Made by a program: the position numbers and the translations under genes
In this document: piece by piece, positions 1 through 6,640 of the stretch
Layout: each line of letters starts with the position of its first letter
Position numbering within the stretch: position 1 is the stretch's first letter
The notes under the pieces: generated by a model
The model's input: only the letters and a program-made list of their open reading frames with translations
What the model was told of the DNA's origin: nothing
Databases searched by the model: none
NCBI GenBank assembly: GCA_023227695.1
Contig: JALNVE010000171.1
Coordinates: forward strand, 1-7,018
Direction of reading: 5' to 3'
Origin: Paludibacteraceae bacterium
GTDB lineage: Bacteria; Bacteroidota; Bacteroidia; Bacteroidales; Paludibacteraceae
Length of the DNA stretch: 7,018 nucleotides

Positions 1-1082
1 CTTAAAAAGACGGTTAAGGCAGCAATACCAAGCTGACTGGTTGGTACTCGGTCAAAATCAAACCAGTCATTGTTTACCAAACTAAGTATCAATCCAGCAG
101 TTACAAAGATGATACCCAATACACCCGTGACGCCGAAGCCAGGTATGACAAAGATCTCCACCAAAATAAGTATAATACCCAACACAAAAACGAGAGCCTC
201 CCAAATCTGACTCAATCCGTCGATATACAAAGGCGCGAAATAGAGAATCGCCGCCAAAACAGAGGCTGCCAAAGGGAATCCGATACCAGGCGACTGCATC
301 TCGAAATAAATACCGCCAAGGATAATCATGATCAGAATTCCATGCAGAATCGGATTCATAAGCCAACCCATTATGCTGTCATAAAAACTTGGCTGATAAG
401 TTATGATATTATAATTGGAATCTTTCAACGAAGATTGGATGATTTCATCGACCGATTCGTACACGCCCTCACAATAACCGTTGGCAACGGCCTCTGTGGC
501 AGTGAAGGTCAAGATGTGAGCAGAATCAACGATACCAGGCACAACAACATGCTCGTCGACCATTGCCTCAGCAATACGTGGGTCACGACGCCATTTCTCA
601 ACCGTATCGCCATTCTCCACAACTGTTTTTTTGCCTTGAGCCTCTGCGGTTGAACGAATAGTTGAACGCATGTACGACTGATATTTATCCGGCATTTTCT
701 CTCCACTTTCGTCCACAACGGTAGCCGCACCGATATTCGCACCCTTGCGCATATAGATGCTGTCGCACGCTATCGAAACCAAAGCACCTGCTGATGCTGC
801 ATTATTGTCAATAAACACATATACCGGGATTCTGCTATTCAGAATGCGTGTACGCATAGAATCAGCATAAACAACCAAACCTCCGTAAGTATTGAGATGC
901 AGAATAATGGCCTTTACATTCTGTTTATGGGCCTCATCCATTCCATTTTTAAGATGAAGCCATGAGGTACTGCCAATCTCTTCCTGAATATTTATCTCAT
1001 AATAAGAATTGCTTGCATATACGCTTGATTGCCACAAGCATGTAAACAAGAACATGATATAAAAAACTAATCTGCGCACCAT
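1..1082 (-). CDS. NfeD-family membrane-bound serine protease (ClpP-like N-terminal domain), 3' end outside window
   Basis: The minus strand is open from an ATG at 1082 to the left edge, giving 360 residues with no stop. Residues 1-23 form a signal peptide ending VYA. Residues about 28-220 are the ClpP/SppA-like fold of NfeD proteases. It has HLNTYGG at 62-68, the nucleophile context NNAASAGALVS with Ser97, and Lys133 nine residues before the IRSTAEAQGK helix, which aligns with the catalytic lysine of the Ser-Lys dyad. Residues about 236-336 are hydrophobic, with at least four membrane segments, including the NfeD-typical QSPGIGFPLA and VIPGFGVTGVLG turns. The C-terminal soluble OB-fold domain would lie beyond the window. 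Family members sit in the cytoplasmic membrane with the protease domain outside, and archaeal homologues cleave stomatin. The family assignment is confident; the substrate is unknown. No good ribosome-binding site is seen, as is usual in Bacteroidetes. Its 5' end faces folK across a divergent spacer. Confidence 0.93.
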   Translation of the reverse strand, partial: MVRRLVFYIMFLFTCLWQSSVYASNSYYEINIQEEIGSTSWLHLKNGMDEAHKQNVKAIILHLNTYGGLVVYADSMRTRILNSRIPVYVFIDNNAASAGALVSIACDSIYMRKGANIGAATVVDESGEKMPDKYQSYMRSTIRSTAEAQGKKTVVENGDTVEKWRRDPRIAEAMVDEHVVVPGIVDSAHILTFTATEAVANGYCEGVYESVDEIIQSSLKDSNYNIITYQPSFYDSIMGWLMNPILHGILIMIILGGIYFEMQSPGIGFPLAASVLAAILYFAPLYIDGLSQIWEALVFVLGIILILVEIFVIPGFGVTGVLGIIFVTAGLILSLVNNDWFDFDRVPTSQLGIAALTVFL

Positions 1083-1199
1083 AAATAATATATTATAAAG
1101 GATTATATATTGATATACGTTCATTCACCCTCATTTTTTTATGCAATCTTGCCTATTGAAAATGAACTACTAATCATCTATCTACATCTGAATGTATTA

Positions 1200-1207
1200 C
1201 AAAGATA
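1200..1207 (-). promoter_or_regulatory. Candidate -7 box for the nfeD-like gene
   Basis: Read on the minus strand this is TATCTTTG, a full match to the Bacteroidetes -7 consensus TAnnTTTG. A TTTG-like -33 element is poorly placed: the nearest TTTTTG begins only about 15 bases upstream. Transcription from here would give a leader of roughly 110 bases. The call rests on the consensus match alone. Confidence 0.4.
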
Positions 1208-1426
1208 TGACTATTGACTGAACAAAAATGAATAAAGATGTTTTTTATTCGAACTTTCAATAAACTTATAAACTGAAAATGAAACCTGATTTTTGGGATG
1301 AAGCAAAAAAACGGATCAAGAAAAAAACATGTTGATAAAGTCCATATAAACGAATTATTTTTCGCTACGAATGAAAACAATTTTTAATTTTCTTTGCCCG
1401 TCAACATCTTCAGAAAACGTTGGAGC

Positions 1427-1460
1427 TTTACAACAAATAAAGATGAATGACGTATCTTTG
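1427..1460 (+). promoter_or_regulatory. Candidate Bacteroidetes-type promoter of the folK-like gene
   Basis: TATCTTTG at 1453-1460 matches the -7 consensus TAnnTTTG. TTTA at 1427-1430 could be a weak -33 element, with 22 bases between the two, slightly long. The box lies 16 bases before the ATG, so the transcript would have a very short leader. Only AGAAAG, directly against the start codon, resembles a ribosome-binding site. Confidence 0.45.
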
Positions 1461-1476
1461 TTGAAAAATCAGAAAG

Positions 1477-1884
1477 ATGCAAACTACTGACACTCTACAC
1501 ACATACAAGTTATGCGCCGGTTCGAACACGGAAGAGGCACAAGCCATTCTTATGCGGGCCATCAACGCATTACGTGAAGAGTACGGGGATGTAAAGCAGA
1601 CCGCCATTCAAAAGACCAAAGCCATAGGTACCGAAGCCTGCCTATATTACGAAAATGTAGGTATTGGATTGGAGTCCACATTATCACCTTCCGATCTAAA
1701 AATCAGACTGAAGAAGATGGAGTACATGCACGGCCGCCGAAAAAGAGACTACCCCATCGTGGCCCTCGACATCGACATCATCGCCGTAGACGGAGTAATT
1801 GTCCACCCCGACTACAACCAACGAGACTATGTGAAGGAGTTGATGGAAGAACTAGGGAAAGTGGAAAACAAAAAAGCGAACTAA
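1477..1884 (+). CDS. folK: Short HPPK/FolK-like 2-amino-4-hydroxy-6-hydroxymethyldihydropteridine pyrophosphokinase
   Basis: This is a 135-residue protein with the order of motifs of HPPK. That enzyme transfers pyrophosphate from ATP to 6-hydroxymethyl-7,8-dihydropterin in cytoplasmic folate synthesis. Visible motifs are AGSN at 14-17; YYENVGIGLESTLSP at 57-71, whose Tyr58 and Asn60 match pterin-contacting Tyr53 and Asn55 of the E. coli enzyme; GRRKR at 86-90; LDIDII at 97-102, whose Asp98 and Asp100 match the two magnesium-binding aspartates; and VHPDYNQRDYV at 109-119, matching the family's HP...R.FV end. It is shorter than the usual 155-165 residues, has a shortened catalytic loop, and has Val where E. 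coli has Arg92 before the LDLD motif. It may be a divergent, weak or repurposed HPPK. The ATG is chosen because the promoter-like box lies just upstream. It converges on the lipoprotein gene. Confidence 0.78.
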   Translation: MQTTDTLHTYKLCAGSNTEEAQAILMRAINALREEYGDVKQTAIQKTKAIGTEACLYYENVGIGLESTLSPSDLKIRLKKMEYMHGRRKRDYPIVALDIDIIAVDGVIVHPDYNQRDYVKELMEELGKVENKKAN

Positions 1885-1923
1885 TAGTCCGATTTTAATT
1901 GTATCCAAACCTATCGAAATAGA

Positions 1924-3495
1924 TTATTCTTTTTTATAAACGACATTTTCATCCTCTATCCGTTTCATATTCAATCTATTCAAATCAACATTCAGTTTTT
2001 CGCATCCATAGAACATACCATCAGCATTGGTTACATTCTCCATATTAAAGGAAGTTAGGTCCAATGAGGATAAACTACTACAGTCATAAAACAACCTTCC
2101 CATATCCGTCACATTTTTCATTTTCTGATGTCCAAATTTAATTGATTTAAGCCTTTCACATTGAGAAAACATCTCATACATGCTTAACACATTCCCTGTA
2201 TTGAATTGACTGAGATCTAACGAATCTAAATGTCGAAGATTCCAAAACATGCCTTGCATACTCACTACTCTGTCTGTATTAAAATGGGATAAGTCTATAG
2301 TTCGCAATTGACAGTCATTGATTATATCCAATATACCAAAAAGCCCATCACTGAACTCTGGTAAATAAATTTCATCTGCCTCAGTTTGTAAAATCAAAGT
2401 TTTACCTTTTCCTAAGACATAAATAGGTACTCCACCTTCAGAAACATTATACATTGTATCATGAGGCGCTGTCTTTGTCTTCACTTCTACCTTAATATGC
2501 TCTTTTGCCAAGTAATCCAAATAATCTATACCAGAAGCCTTTTTATATACAGTTTGAATCCAATAACGATTCAAAATTGCCTTTTCATCATCTTTTGTAC
2601 ATTTTCCAAAACTAAGTTTTGACAAAGTCGGAACCTTACACAAATCAGTATAAAACAAACCACTCTTACTATCACTCCATCCCCATCCCGTTCTTGAAGG
2701 CAAATCAATATAGACCTTGTTACTGCGAAAATGAAACAGCCAATTAGGACAAACATAACATTGTTCAGGGCCAGGTTCTCTCAAATAAGCAGTAAGAGAA
2801 TCTCTCAATACTTTATTTTCATTATCAGGCATAACACTCGGAGTCAAAATACTATCCAAAGAGAAACAATATTTGAGCATAAACTCTGCACAAACTACTT
2901 TTTTCATATTGAACGAACTGAGATCCAATTTTTTCAAATTCGCACAACAAAGAAACATAGCTTCCATATCAACAACATTCTCTGTATTGAAACGACTCAG
3001 ATCCAAGGAAGTCAAGCTGGAACAACCACAAAACATCGATTGCATGTACTTCACCTTTGACGTATTAAAATGGCTCAAATCTATTGATTTCAAAAATCTC
3101 AAAGATGCAAAACCTCCACTATAGTTGGCACAAATCTCTTTATAATTAGTATAAGTTAAATGCTTTTCATAAAACACATAATTCATATAATTAAATAAGT
3201 TTTCCGAATTTTCCGGCAAATAGATTTCTTCTGCCTCCGTAATGAAAGTCAAAATTGAATCTTTTATCGAAACATAAATAGGAACTTCTGCAGTCGATAC
3301 ATTAATGGTAGTATCAGCAGCCTTAGTTTGAACTTCGACTTTTATCTCTTTTATATTCATTTCTGGTCCATACCAAGAAATGTCGACCAAAGTTTTCCAA
3401 TCTTTCGACAACTCTGCTATCGGTTTTGCACCCCTTTCCTTACATGATGAAATAGATAAGGCCGTTAATATCAATAAGAATATCAGCTTTCTCAT
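1924..3495 (-). CDS. Probable surface lipoprotein with duplicated DUF285-type 26-residue repeat modules
   Basis: This 523-residue protein starts with a lipoprotein signal (KLIFLLILTALSISSC), with Cys18 as the likely lipidated residue. Two homologous modules follow. Each begins with a beta-rich head sharing IKVEV.TK, DT..NVS, VPIYV, TEA.EIYLPE and LF (residues 51-101 and 334-386). Each continues with 26-residue repeats of the form L.SLDLS.FNT.NV..M..MF..C at 135-212 (three copies) and 397-500 (four copies plus a worn fifth). The repeat matches the DUF285 / bacterial surface 26-residue repeat family, often annotated BspA-like and found in surface proteins of Bacteroidetes, Mycoplasma and Listeria. 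Residues 213-333 link the modules and I do not recognise them. The function is unknown; binding or adhesion is only an inference from the family. The gene is visibly more AT-rich than obg or aguB, suggesting an accessory gene. No neighbour suggests a partner. Confidence 0.85.
   Translation of the reverse strand: MRKLIFLLILTALSISSCKERGAKPIAELSKDWKTLVDISWYGPEMNIKEIKVEVQTKAADTTINVSTAEVPIYVSIKDSILTFITEAEEIYLPENSENLFNYMNYVFYEKHLTYTNYKEICANYSGGFASLRFLKSIDLSHFNTSKVKYMQSMFCGCSSLTSLDLSRFNTENVVDMEAMFLCCANLKKLDLSSFNMKKVVCAEFMLKYCFSLDSILTPSVMPDNENKVLRDSLTAYLREPGPEQCYVCPNWLFHFRSNKVYIDLPSRTGWGWSDSKSGLFYTDLCKVPTLSKLSFGKCTKDDEKAILNRYWIQTVYKKASGIDYLDYLAKEHIKVEVKTKTAPHDTMYNVSEGGVPIYVLGKGKTLILQTEADEIYLPEFSDGLFGILDIINDCQLRTIDLSHFNTDRVVSMQGMFWNLRHLDSLDLSQFNTGNVLSMYEMFSQCERLKSIKFGHQKMKNVTDMGRLFYDCSSLSSLDLTSFNMENVTNADGMFYGCEKLNVDLNRLNMKRIEDENVVYKKE
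1996..2307 (-). repeat. Four 78-base coding repeats (second block, lipoprotein)
   Basis: Residues 397-500 of the lipoprotein split exactly into four 26-residue units starting at Leu397, Leu423, Leu449 and Leu475. A degenerate fifth starts at Leu501. Units one, two and four keep the LDLS.FN core; the third has diverged to IKFGHQKM but keeps the NVTDM and LFYDCSS positions. The DNA has drifted more than the protein, so this is an old repeat, not a recent slippage product. Confidence 0.85.
2860..3093 (-). repeat. Three 78-base coding repeats (first block, lipoprotein)
   Basis: Residues 135-212 split into three 26-residue units starting at Leu135, Leu161 and Leu187. Each has LDLS (IDLS in the first) followed by FNT or FNM and a C-terminal MF or ML with nearby cysteines. 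The first unit, IDLSHFNT, is the closest match to the first unit of the second block, which supports duplication of the whole module. Confidence 0.85.
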
Positions 3496-3534
3496 ATTTT
3501 ATATCTGTGATTATTCTATAGTTACTCCAAAAAC

Positions 3535-3565
3535 CGAATTTAATAGATTTAAAATTCATCTGCAA
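3535..3565 (-). promoter_or_regulatory. Candidate promoter of the lipoprotein gene
   Basis: On the minus strand TTG at 3565-3563 is followed, after 20 bases, by TAAATTCG at 3542-3535. The latter differs from the Bacteroidetes -7 consensus TAnnTTTG at one fixed base. Spacing is right for a -33/-7 pair and would give a leader of about 30-35 bases. This is a weak match in AT-rich DNA. Confidence 0.3.
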
Positions 3566-3668
3566 CCAATGTTGTCGATGAAATGGAAGAAAAAAGAGAA
3601 ACAAAAACATGCTTCATATTTGCATTACATTTACAAAAAAAAAATCAACTTGGAACAGATCTTCTATC

Positions 3669-3717
3669 AGCCCAAAGTATTGCCATGGGCTAATGATTAC
3701 AGGGCGTTCAACCCATG
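3669..3717 (-). repeat. Overlapping inverted repeats downstream of pgeF, possibly a dispersed intergenic repeat
   Basis: On the plus strand AGCCCA (3669-3674) pairs with TGGGCT (3686-3691). CATGGG (3684-3689) pairs with CCCATG (3712-3717). The two hairpins share the middle TGGG and exclude each other. The segment is more GC-rich than the DNA around it. Its wording resembles, from memory only, an intergenic repeat common in Bacteroidales. It might help end the obg-pgeF transcript, although the T-rich run lies about 25 bases further on, which is not the classic terminator form. Confidence 0.4.
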
Positions 3718-3744
3718 CATATACTTTTATTCAAATCAAAGAAG

Positions 3745-4527
3745 TCACTTCAACATGATCCCCGTCAGCAACCTGCCGGAATAGAAACCTTGGCGGCGGG
3801 CGGAGAAGTAACGGTCTGGTTGAGAATAGGTACAACCGGGGTGAATCTCATGTTTTTCGGGCGCAATGCCTGCGTTCTTGAACTGGAATTCGACTGCCTT
3901 ACGCAAATCCAAATAGACAGATGAGCCTGATTTGTGCGCAATCGCCTTCATCTCGTTTTCGGGAAAGACAGTGGCAAACTTATCGACCAAATCCTGACTC
4001 ACTTCATAAAATGGACCGGAAATACAAGGACCCGTAACCGCATAGATAGAGCTGAGCGAAGACCCGTAGTTCGAAACCATCTCCTTGATCGATTTCGGAA
4101 CAATGCCATTGAACACGCCTTTCCAACCTGCATGGACAGCCATCACCACACGTTGGTCTGCATCGCAGAGAAGGACAGGCACACAGTCGGCCGTAGTGAC
4201 CGCCACACAGACACCAGGCAGCGTGGTGACCAACGCGTCGCACGCATCGAGATAGGCAAGCCTACCCTCTTCTGTTTTCTCGAAATAGGATTCATCAATG
4301 TAACAGATATCATTACTGTGCACCTCGTGAGGCACAATCAGATGGTCAGGTGCAATGCCCAATCCGTCGCAAAGAATTTTACGGTTGGCTGCCACTGTCT
4401 GCGGATCATCACCGCAATAAGCACCTAAACTAAAGGTGGCGTAGGTTCCTGTACCGACGCCACCCTCTATGGTAGAGAAGAAATGTGTCACACCACACTT
4501 CTTCGATAATAAACTAGAATATTCCAA
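3745..4527 (-). CDS. pgeF: PgeF/YfiH family laccase-domain protein (peptidoglycan editing factor or purine nucleoside enzyme)
   Basis: This 260-residue protein has all the usual YfiH/laccase-domain motifs: THFFSTIEGGV near the start, EVHSND with His70, VTTADCVPVLL with Cys115, AVHAGWKGV with His132, TGPCISGPFYEV with Cys168, and the C-terminal CTYSQPDRYFSARRQG and SGR. His70, Cys115 and His132 are the expected zinc-binding catalytic set. Family members were first called polyphenol oxidases. E. coli YfiH keeps L-serine from being wrongly built into peptidoglycan stem peptides, and other members act on purine nucleosides; the sequence does not separate these roles. The start is TTG at 4527: an in-frame stop lies at 4546-4548 and no ATG or GTG lies between, while the next GTG (codon 13) would cut into the conserved N-terminus. 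It starts 14 bases after the obg stop, so it is probably in one transcript with obg. Confidence 0.92.
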   Translation of the reverse strand: MEYSSLLSKKCGVTHFFSTIEGGVGTGTYATFSLGAYCGDDPQTVAANRKILCDGLGIAPDHLIVPHEVHSNDICYIDESYFEKTEEGRLAYLDACDALVTTLPGVCVAVTTADCVPVLLCDADQRVVMAVHAGWKGVFNGIVPKSIKEMVSNYGSSLSSIYAVTGPCISGPFYEVSQDLVDKFATVFPENEMKAIAHKSGSSVYLDLRKAVEFQFKNAGIAPEKHEIHPGCTYSQPDRYFSARRQGFYSGRLLTGIMLK

Positions 4528-4541
4528 TTCAAAAACTCGTG

Positions 4542-5642
4542 TTATTCAAATTCAAATTCGTCGTCTGTAAGCTCTGATTCCTCCTCATCGTCATCATCAA
4601 TCATGGTCAGATCCATCGGTTTATGAGAGATGGTCATGTGACGATTTTCATCCTTCATCAACTCTTCCCACAACATATCCTTCAATTCTGTTATGCCCAT
4701 TCCGGAAACGGAAGAGATAAACAGGTGAGGTATATCCGTAGGCAACAACTTCTCTATTTCGGCAACCAACTCCTCGTCCAACATATCGGATTTAGAGATA
4801 GCCAACACCCTCTGTTTATCCAACAGATCGTCATTATATTGTTTCAACTCGTTCAAAAGAATCTCGTACTCCTTCAGGATGTCGTCCGAATCGGCAGGCA
4901 CCAAGAATAGCAGAATGGCGTTACGCTCGATGTGTCTCAAAAAACGAAGACCCAATCCCTTGCCATCTGATGCACCTTCGATGATACCAGGGATATCTGC
5001 CATAGCAAACGACTTATGGTCGCGGTACGGAACTATACCCAAGTTTGGCACCAACGTAGTAAACGGATAGTTGGCAATCTTTGGTTTAGCTGCCGAAACA
5101 ACAGAAAGCAAAGTTGATTTTCCCGCATTAGGGAACCCTACCAATCCAACATCAGCCAAGACCTTCAGCTCCATGATGATGTTCTTCTCAATGGCTGGTT
5201 CGCCAGGCTGCGCATAACGTGGAGTTTGGTTGGTAGCCGAACGGAAATGCCAGTTACCCAATCCTCCACGACCACCCTTCAAGAGGACAACCTCTTGACC
5301 GTCTTCGGTTACGTCGCAAAGGAACTCGCCTGTTTCAGCATCATAAACCACGGTACCACAAGGCACCTCAATGGTCTTATCTGAACCATCCAGACCGAAG
5401 CTACGGCTAGAACCACCACTTTTACCGTCACCGGCGAAGACATGGCGTTCGAACTTCAAGTGAATCAACGTCCAGTAGTTCTTATTGCCTTTTAGAATGA
5501 CATGACCACCACGTCCGCCATCACCTCCATCAGGACCACCCATAGGGGCGTACTTCTCCCTGTGCAGATGGGCAGATCCCGCACCACCTTTGCCCGAACG
5601 GCAAAAAATCTTAACGTAATCAACAAAATTTGTCTCAGCCAT
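4542..5642 (-). CDS. obg: Obg/CgtA GTPase, ribosome assembly
   Basis: This 366-residue protein is a complete Obg GTPase, a cytoplasmic factor tied to 50S subunit assembly and stress signalling. Residues 1-158 form the glycine-rich Obg domain (FVDYVKIFCRSGKGGAGS, GGPDGGDGGRGGHV, KGGRGGLGN). The GTPase domain follows: G1 GFPNAGKST at 169-177, switch I YPFTTLVPNLG at 192-202, G3 DIPG at 216-219, G4 SKSD at 283-286 (Ser in place of Asn of NKxD), and G5 SSVSG at 310-314. The tail from about 348 is strongly acidic (IDDDDEEESELTDDEFEFE), in place of a longer folded C-terminal domain. The ATG at 5642 fits the conserved FVD start of the family. The spacing to pgeF is 14 bases and to upstream aguB 97 bases. 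No clear TAnnTTTG box is seen in that 97-base gap, so read-through from aguB is possible. Confidence 0.97.
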   Translation of the reverse strand: MAETNFVDYVKIFCRSGKGGAGSAHLHREKYAPMGGPDGGDGGRGGHVILKGNKNYWTLIHLKFERHVFAGDGKSGGSSRSFGLDGSDKTIEVPCGTVVYDAETGEFLCDVTEDGQEVVLLKGGRGGLGNWHFRSATNQTPRYAQPGEPAIEKNIIMELKVLADVGLVGFPNAGKSTLLSVVSAAKPKIANYPFTTLVPNLGIVPYRDHKSFAMADIPGIIEGASDGKGLGLRFLRHIERNAILLFLVPADSDDILKEYEILLNELKQYNDDLLDKQRVLAISKSDMLDEELVAEIEKLLPTDIPHLFISSVSGMGITELKDMLWEELMKDENRHMTISHKPMDLTMIDDDDEEESELTDDEFEFE

Positions 5643-5695
5643 AGCTTTGAGAATTATATGTGTTATTATTTTCTTTACTCGATTATCCTGTTCCT

Positions 5696-5726
5696 ATCGT
5701 TTGTTTCTTTATAAACCAGAAACGAT
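5696..5726. repeat. 7-base inverted repeat in the aguB-obg gap
   Basis: ATCGTTT (5696-5702) and AAACGAT (5720-5726) are exact inverted repeats with 17 bases between. An alternative inner pairing of GTTTC with GAAAC is also possible. It lies just after the aguB stop and about 54 bases before the obg ATG. No T run follows on the minus strand, so it is not a clear terminator. It could be a protein-binding site, a processing hairpin or chance. Confidence 0.3.
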
Positions 5727-5739
5727 GAACCATGAAGTC

Positions 5740-6615
5740 TTAATCAATGTATCGCTTGACGATATTCTGGTACTGGTCTATTCGTCTGTCGCGAAGGAAT
5801 GGCCACCAACGGCGAACGAACTCAGAGCGTTCCTTCGAAATTTCAACCACCAGGTTCTCCTCCTTGTCGTTAGTTGCCTCGGCCAAAATTTCGCCCTGCG
5901 GACCAGCCACGAAGCTGTTTCCCCAAAAGAGGATGCCATTAGTCATGTTCGAAGGGTCTTTCTCGTAACCTGTACGGTTGACGGAGATAACGTGCAATCC
6001 GTTGGCAACAGCATGCCCGCGTTGAGAAATCATCCAAGCATTCTTTTGGCGCATCTTCTCGTCGTCAGAGTCTGTAGACTCCCAACCAATTGCCGTAGGG
6101 TAAATCAAGATCTCAGCACCGGCCAAAGCCATTAAACGGGCTGCCTCCGGATACCACTGGTCCCAACAAACCAAAACGCCCAACTTCCCAACAGAAGTCT
6201 GGATGGGTGTGAAGCCCAAATCGCCAGGTGTGAAATAGAATTTCTCGTAATAAGCAGGGTCATCCGGAATGTGCATCTTACGGTATTTCCCTGCGATAGA
6301 GCCATCCTTCTCGATCACCACAGCTGTATTGTGATAAAGTCCTACAGTACGTTTTTCGAAGAGAGAAAGCACCAAAACGATACCCAACTCCTTAGCCAAA
6401 GCACCAAACTCTTCCGTTGACGGACCAGGAATGGTCTCGGCCAAATCGAAATTGTCCGTACTCTCTGTCTGACAGAAATACAAACCGTTGTGTAATTCCT
6501 GCAAAACAACCAACTCCGCACCACGAGAGGCGCAGTCGCGGATATTTGCCTTGAGTTTCTCTATGTTGGCACGGAAATCAGAACCGTTTGCCTGCTGAAC
6601 TAATCCTATCTTCAC
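5740..6615 (-). CDS. aguB: N-carbamoylputrescine amidase (nitrilase superfamily)
   Basis: This 291-residue protein is a full-length carbon-nitrogen hydrolase. The catalytic triad is visible: Glu40 in VVLQELHNG, Lys113 in KYRKMHIPDD and Cys150 in VLVCWDQWYPEAAR. The stretches PDDPAYYEKFYFTPGD, YPTAIGWES, QRGHAVANGLHVISVNRTG and ILFWGNSFVAGPQGE are typical of the AguB group. That enzyme splits N-carbamoylputrescine into putrescine, ammonia and CO2, the last step from agmatine to putrescine. Its usual partner, agmatine deiminase (aguA), is not in this window and should be sought elsewhere. The start is GTG at 6615: an in-frame TAA lies just upstream at 6628-6630, no ATG lies between, and the GTG gives the family's usual KIGLVQ start with AAGAAA before it. 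Another nitrilase-type amidase is possible but less likely. Confidence 0.93.
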   Translation of the reverse strand: MKIGLVQQANGSDFRANIEKLKANIRDCASRGAELVVLQELHNGLYFCQTESTDNFDLAETIPGPSTEEFGALAKELGIVLVLSLFEKRTVGLYHNTAVVIEKDGSIAGKYRKMHIPDDPAYYEKFYFTPGDLGFTPIQTSVGKLGVLVCWDQWYPEAARLMALAGAEILIYPTAIGWESTDSDDEKMRQKNAWMISQRGHAVANGLHVISVNRTGYEKDPSNMTNGILFWGNSFVAGPQGEILAEATNDKEENLVVEISKERSEFVRRWWPFLRDRRIDQYQNIVKRYID

Positions 6616-6640
6616 TTTCTTATAAAATTACATTCGGGTA

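Larger units (their letters stand above)
1083..1476. other. 394-base divergent intergenic region between nfeD-like and folK-like genes
   Basis: This AT-rich spacer separates two divergently transcribed genes. It contains one promoter-like box for each direction (1200-1207 minus, 1453-1460 plus). It also holds short A and T runs and two copies of TGAAAATGAA (near 1157 and 1273). The open minus frame at 1174-1380 encodes only a low-complexity Phe/Ile-rich peptide, as expected from AT-rich DNA, and I do not call it a gene. I see no tRNA, riboswitch or strong hairpin. Confidence 0.7.
3496..3744. other. 249-base spacer between pgeF and the lipoprotein gene
   Basis: Both flanking genes lie on the minus strand, so this is pgeF's downstream region and the lipoprotein gene's leader. 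It contains overlapping inverted repeats (3669-3717), a run of ten A (3635-3644; T on the transcribed strand) and a weak promoter-like pair (3535-3565). The plus-strand frame running through it (3380-3784) overlaps both genes and has no support as a protein. Confidence 0.6.

Noticed and set aside
82..366. Minus-strand frame of 94 codons, and another at 509-742
   Set aside because: Both overlap the NfeD gene in other frames; the NfeD frame has clear family motifs and these do not.
342..653. Plus-strand frame of 103 codons
   Set aside because: It is antisense to the NfeD coding sequence and has no recognisable domain.
1174..1380. Minus-strand 68-codon hydrophobic frame
   Set aside because: Phe/Ile-rich composition comes from AT-rich spacer DNA; there is no start signal or motif.
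1911..1922. CTAT-CGAA-ATAG mini-hairpin between folK and the lipoprotein gene, near a T-rich run, as a shared terminator
   Set aside because: The stem is only four weak pairs, so it is too unstable to call a terminator, although a terminator would be expected in this 39-base convergent gap.
1996..3093. Regular 78-base spacing considered as a CRISPR-like array
   Set aside because: The units are coding repeats in frame with the lipoprotein and have diverged at DNA level; there are no identical repeats with unique spacers.
2731..3124. Plus-strand frames antisense to the lipoprotein repeats
   Set aside because: They mirror the 78-base repeats on the opposite strand, so their apparent periodicity is inherited from the real gene.
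3380..3784. Plus-strand frame of 134 codons spanning the spacer
   Set aside because: It overlaps both the lipoprotein start and the pgeF end antisense, and it is low-complexity Lys-rich across the AT-rich spacer.
3934..4428. Long plus-strand frame (164 codons) opposite pgeF
   Set aside because: It is an antisense shadow rich in Arg/His/Thr; pgeF on the other strand has all family motifs.
5647..6135. Plus-strand frame of 162 codons opposite aguB
   Set aside because: It is an antisense shadow of aguB, without its own domain or start signals.
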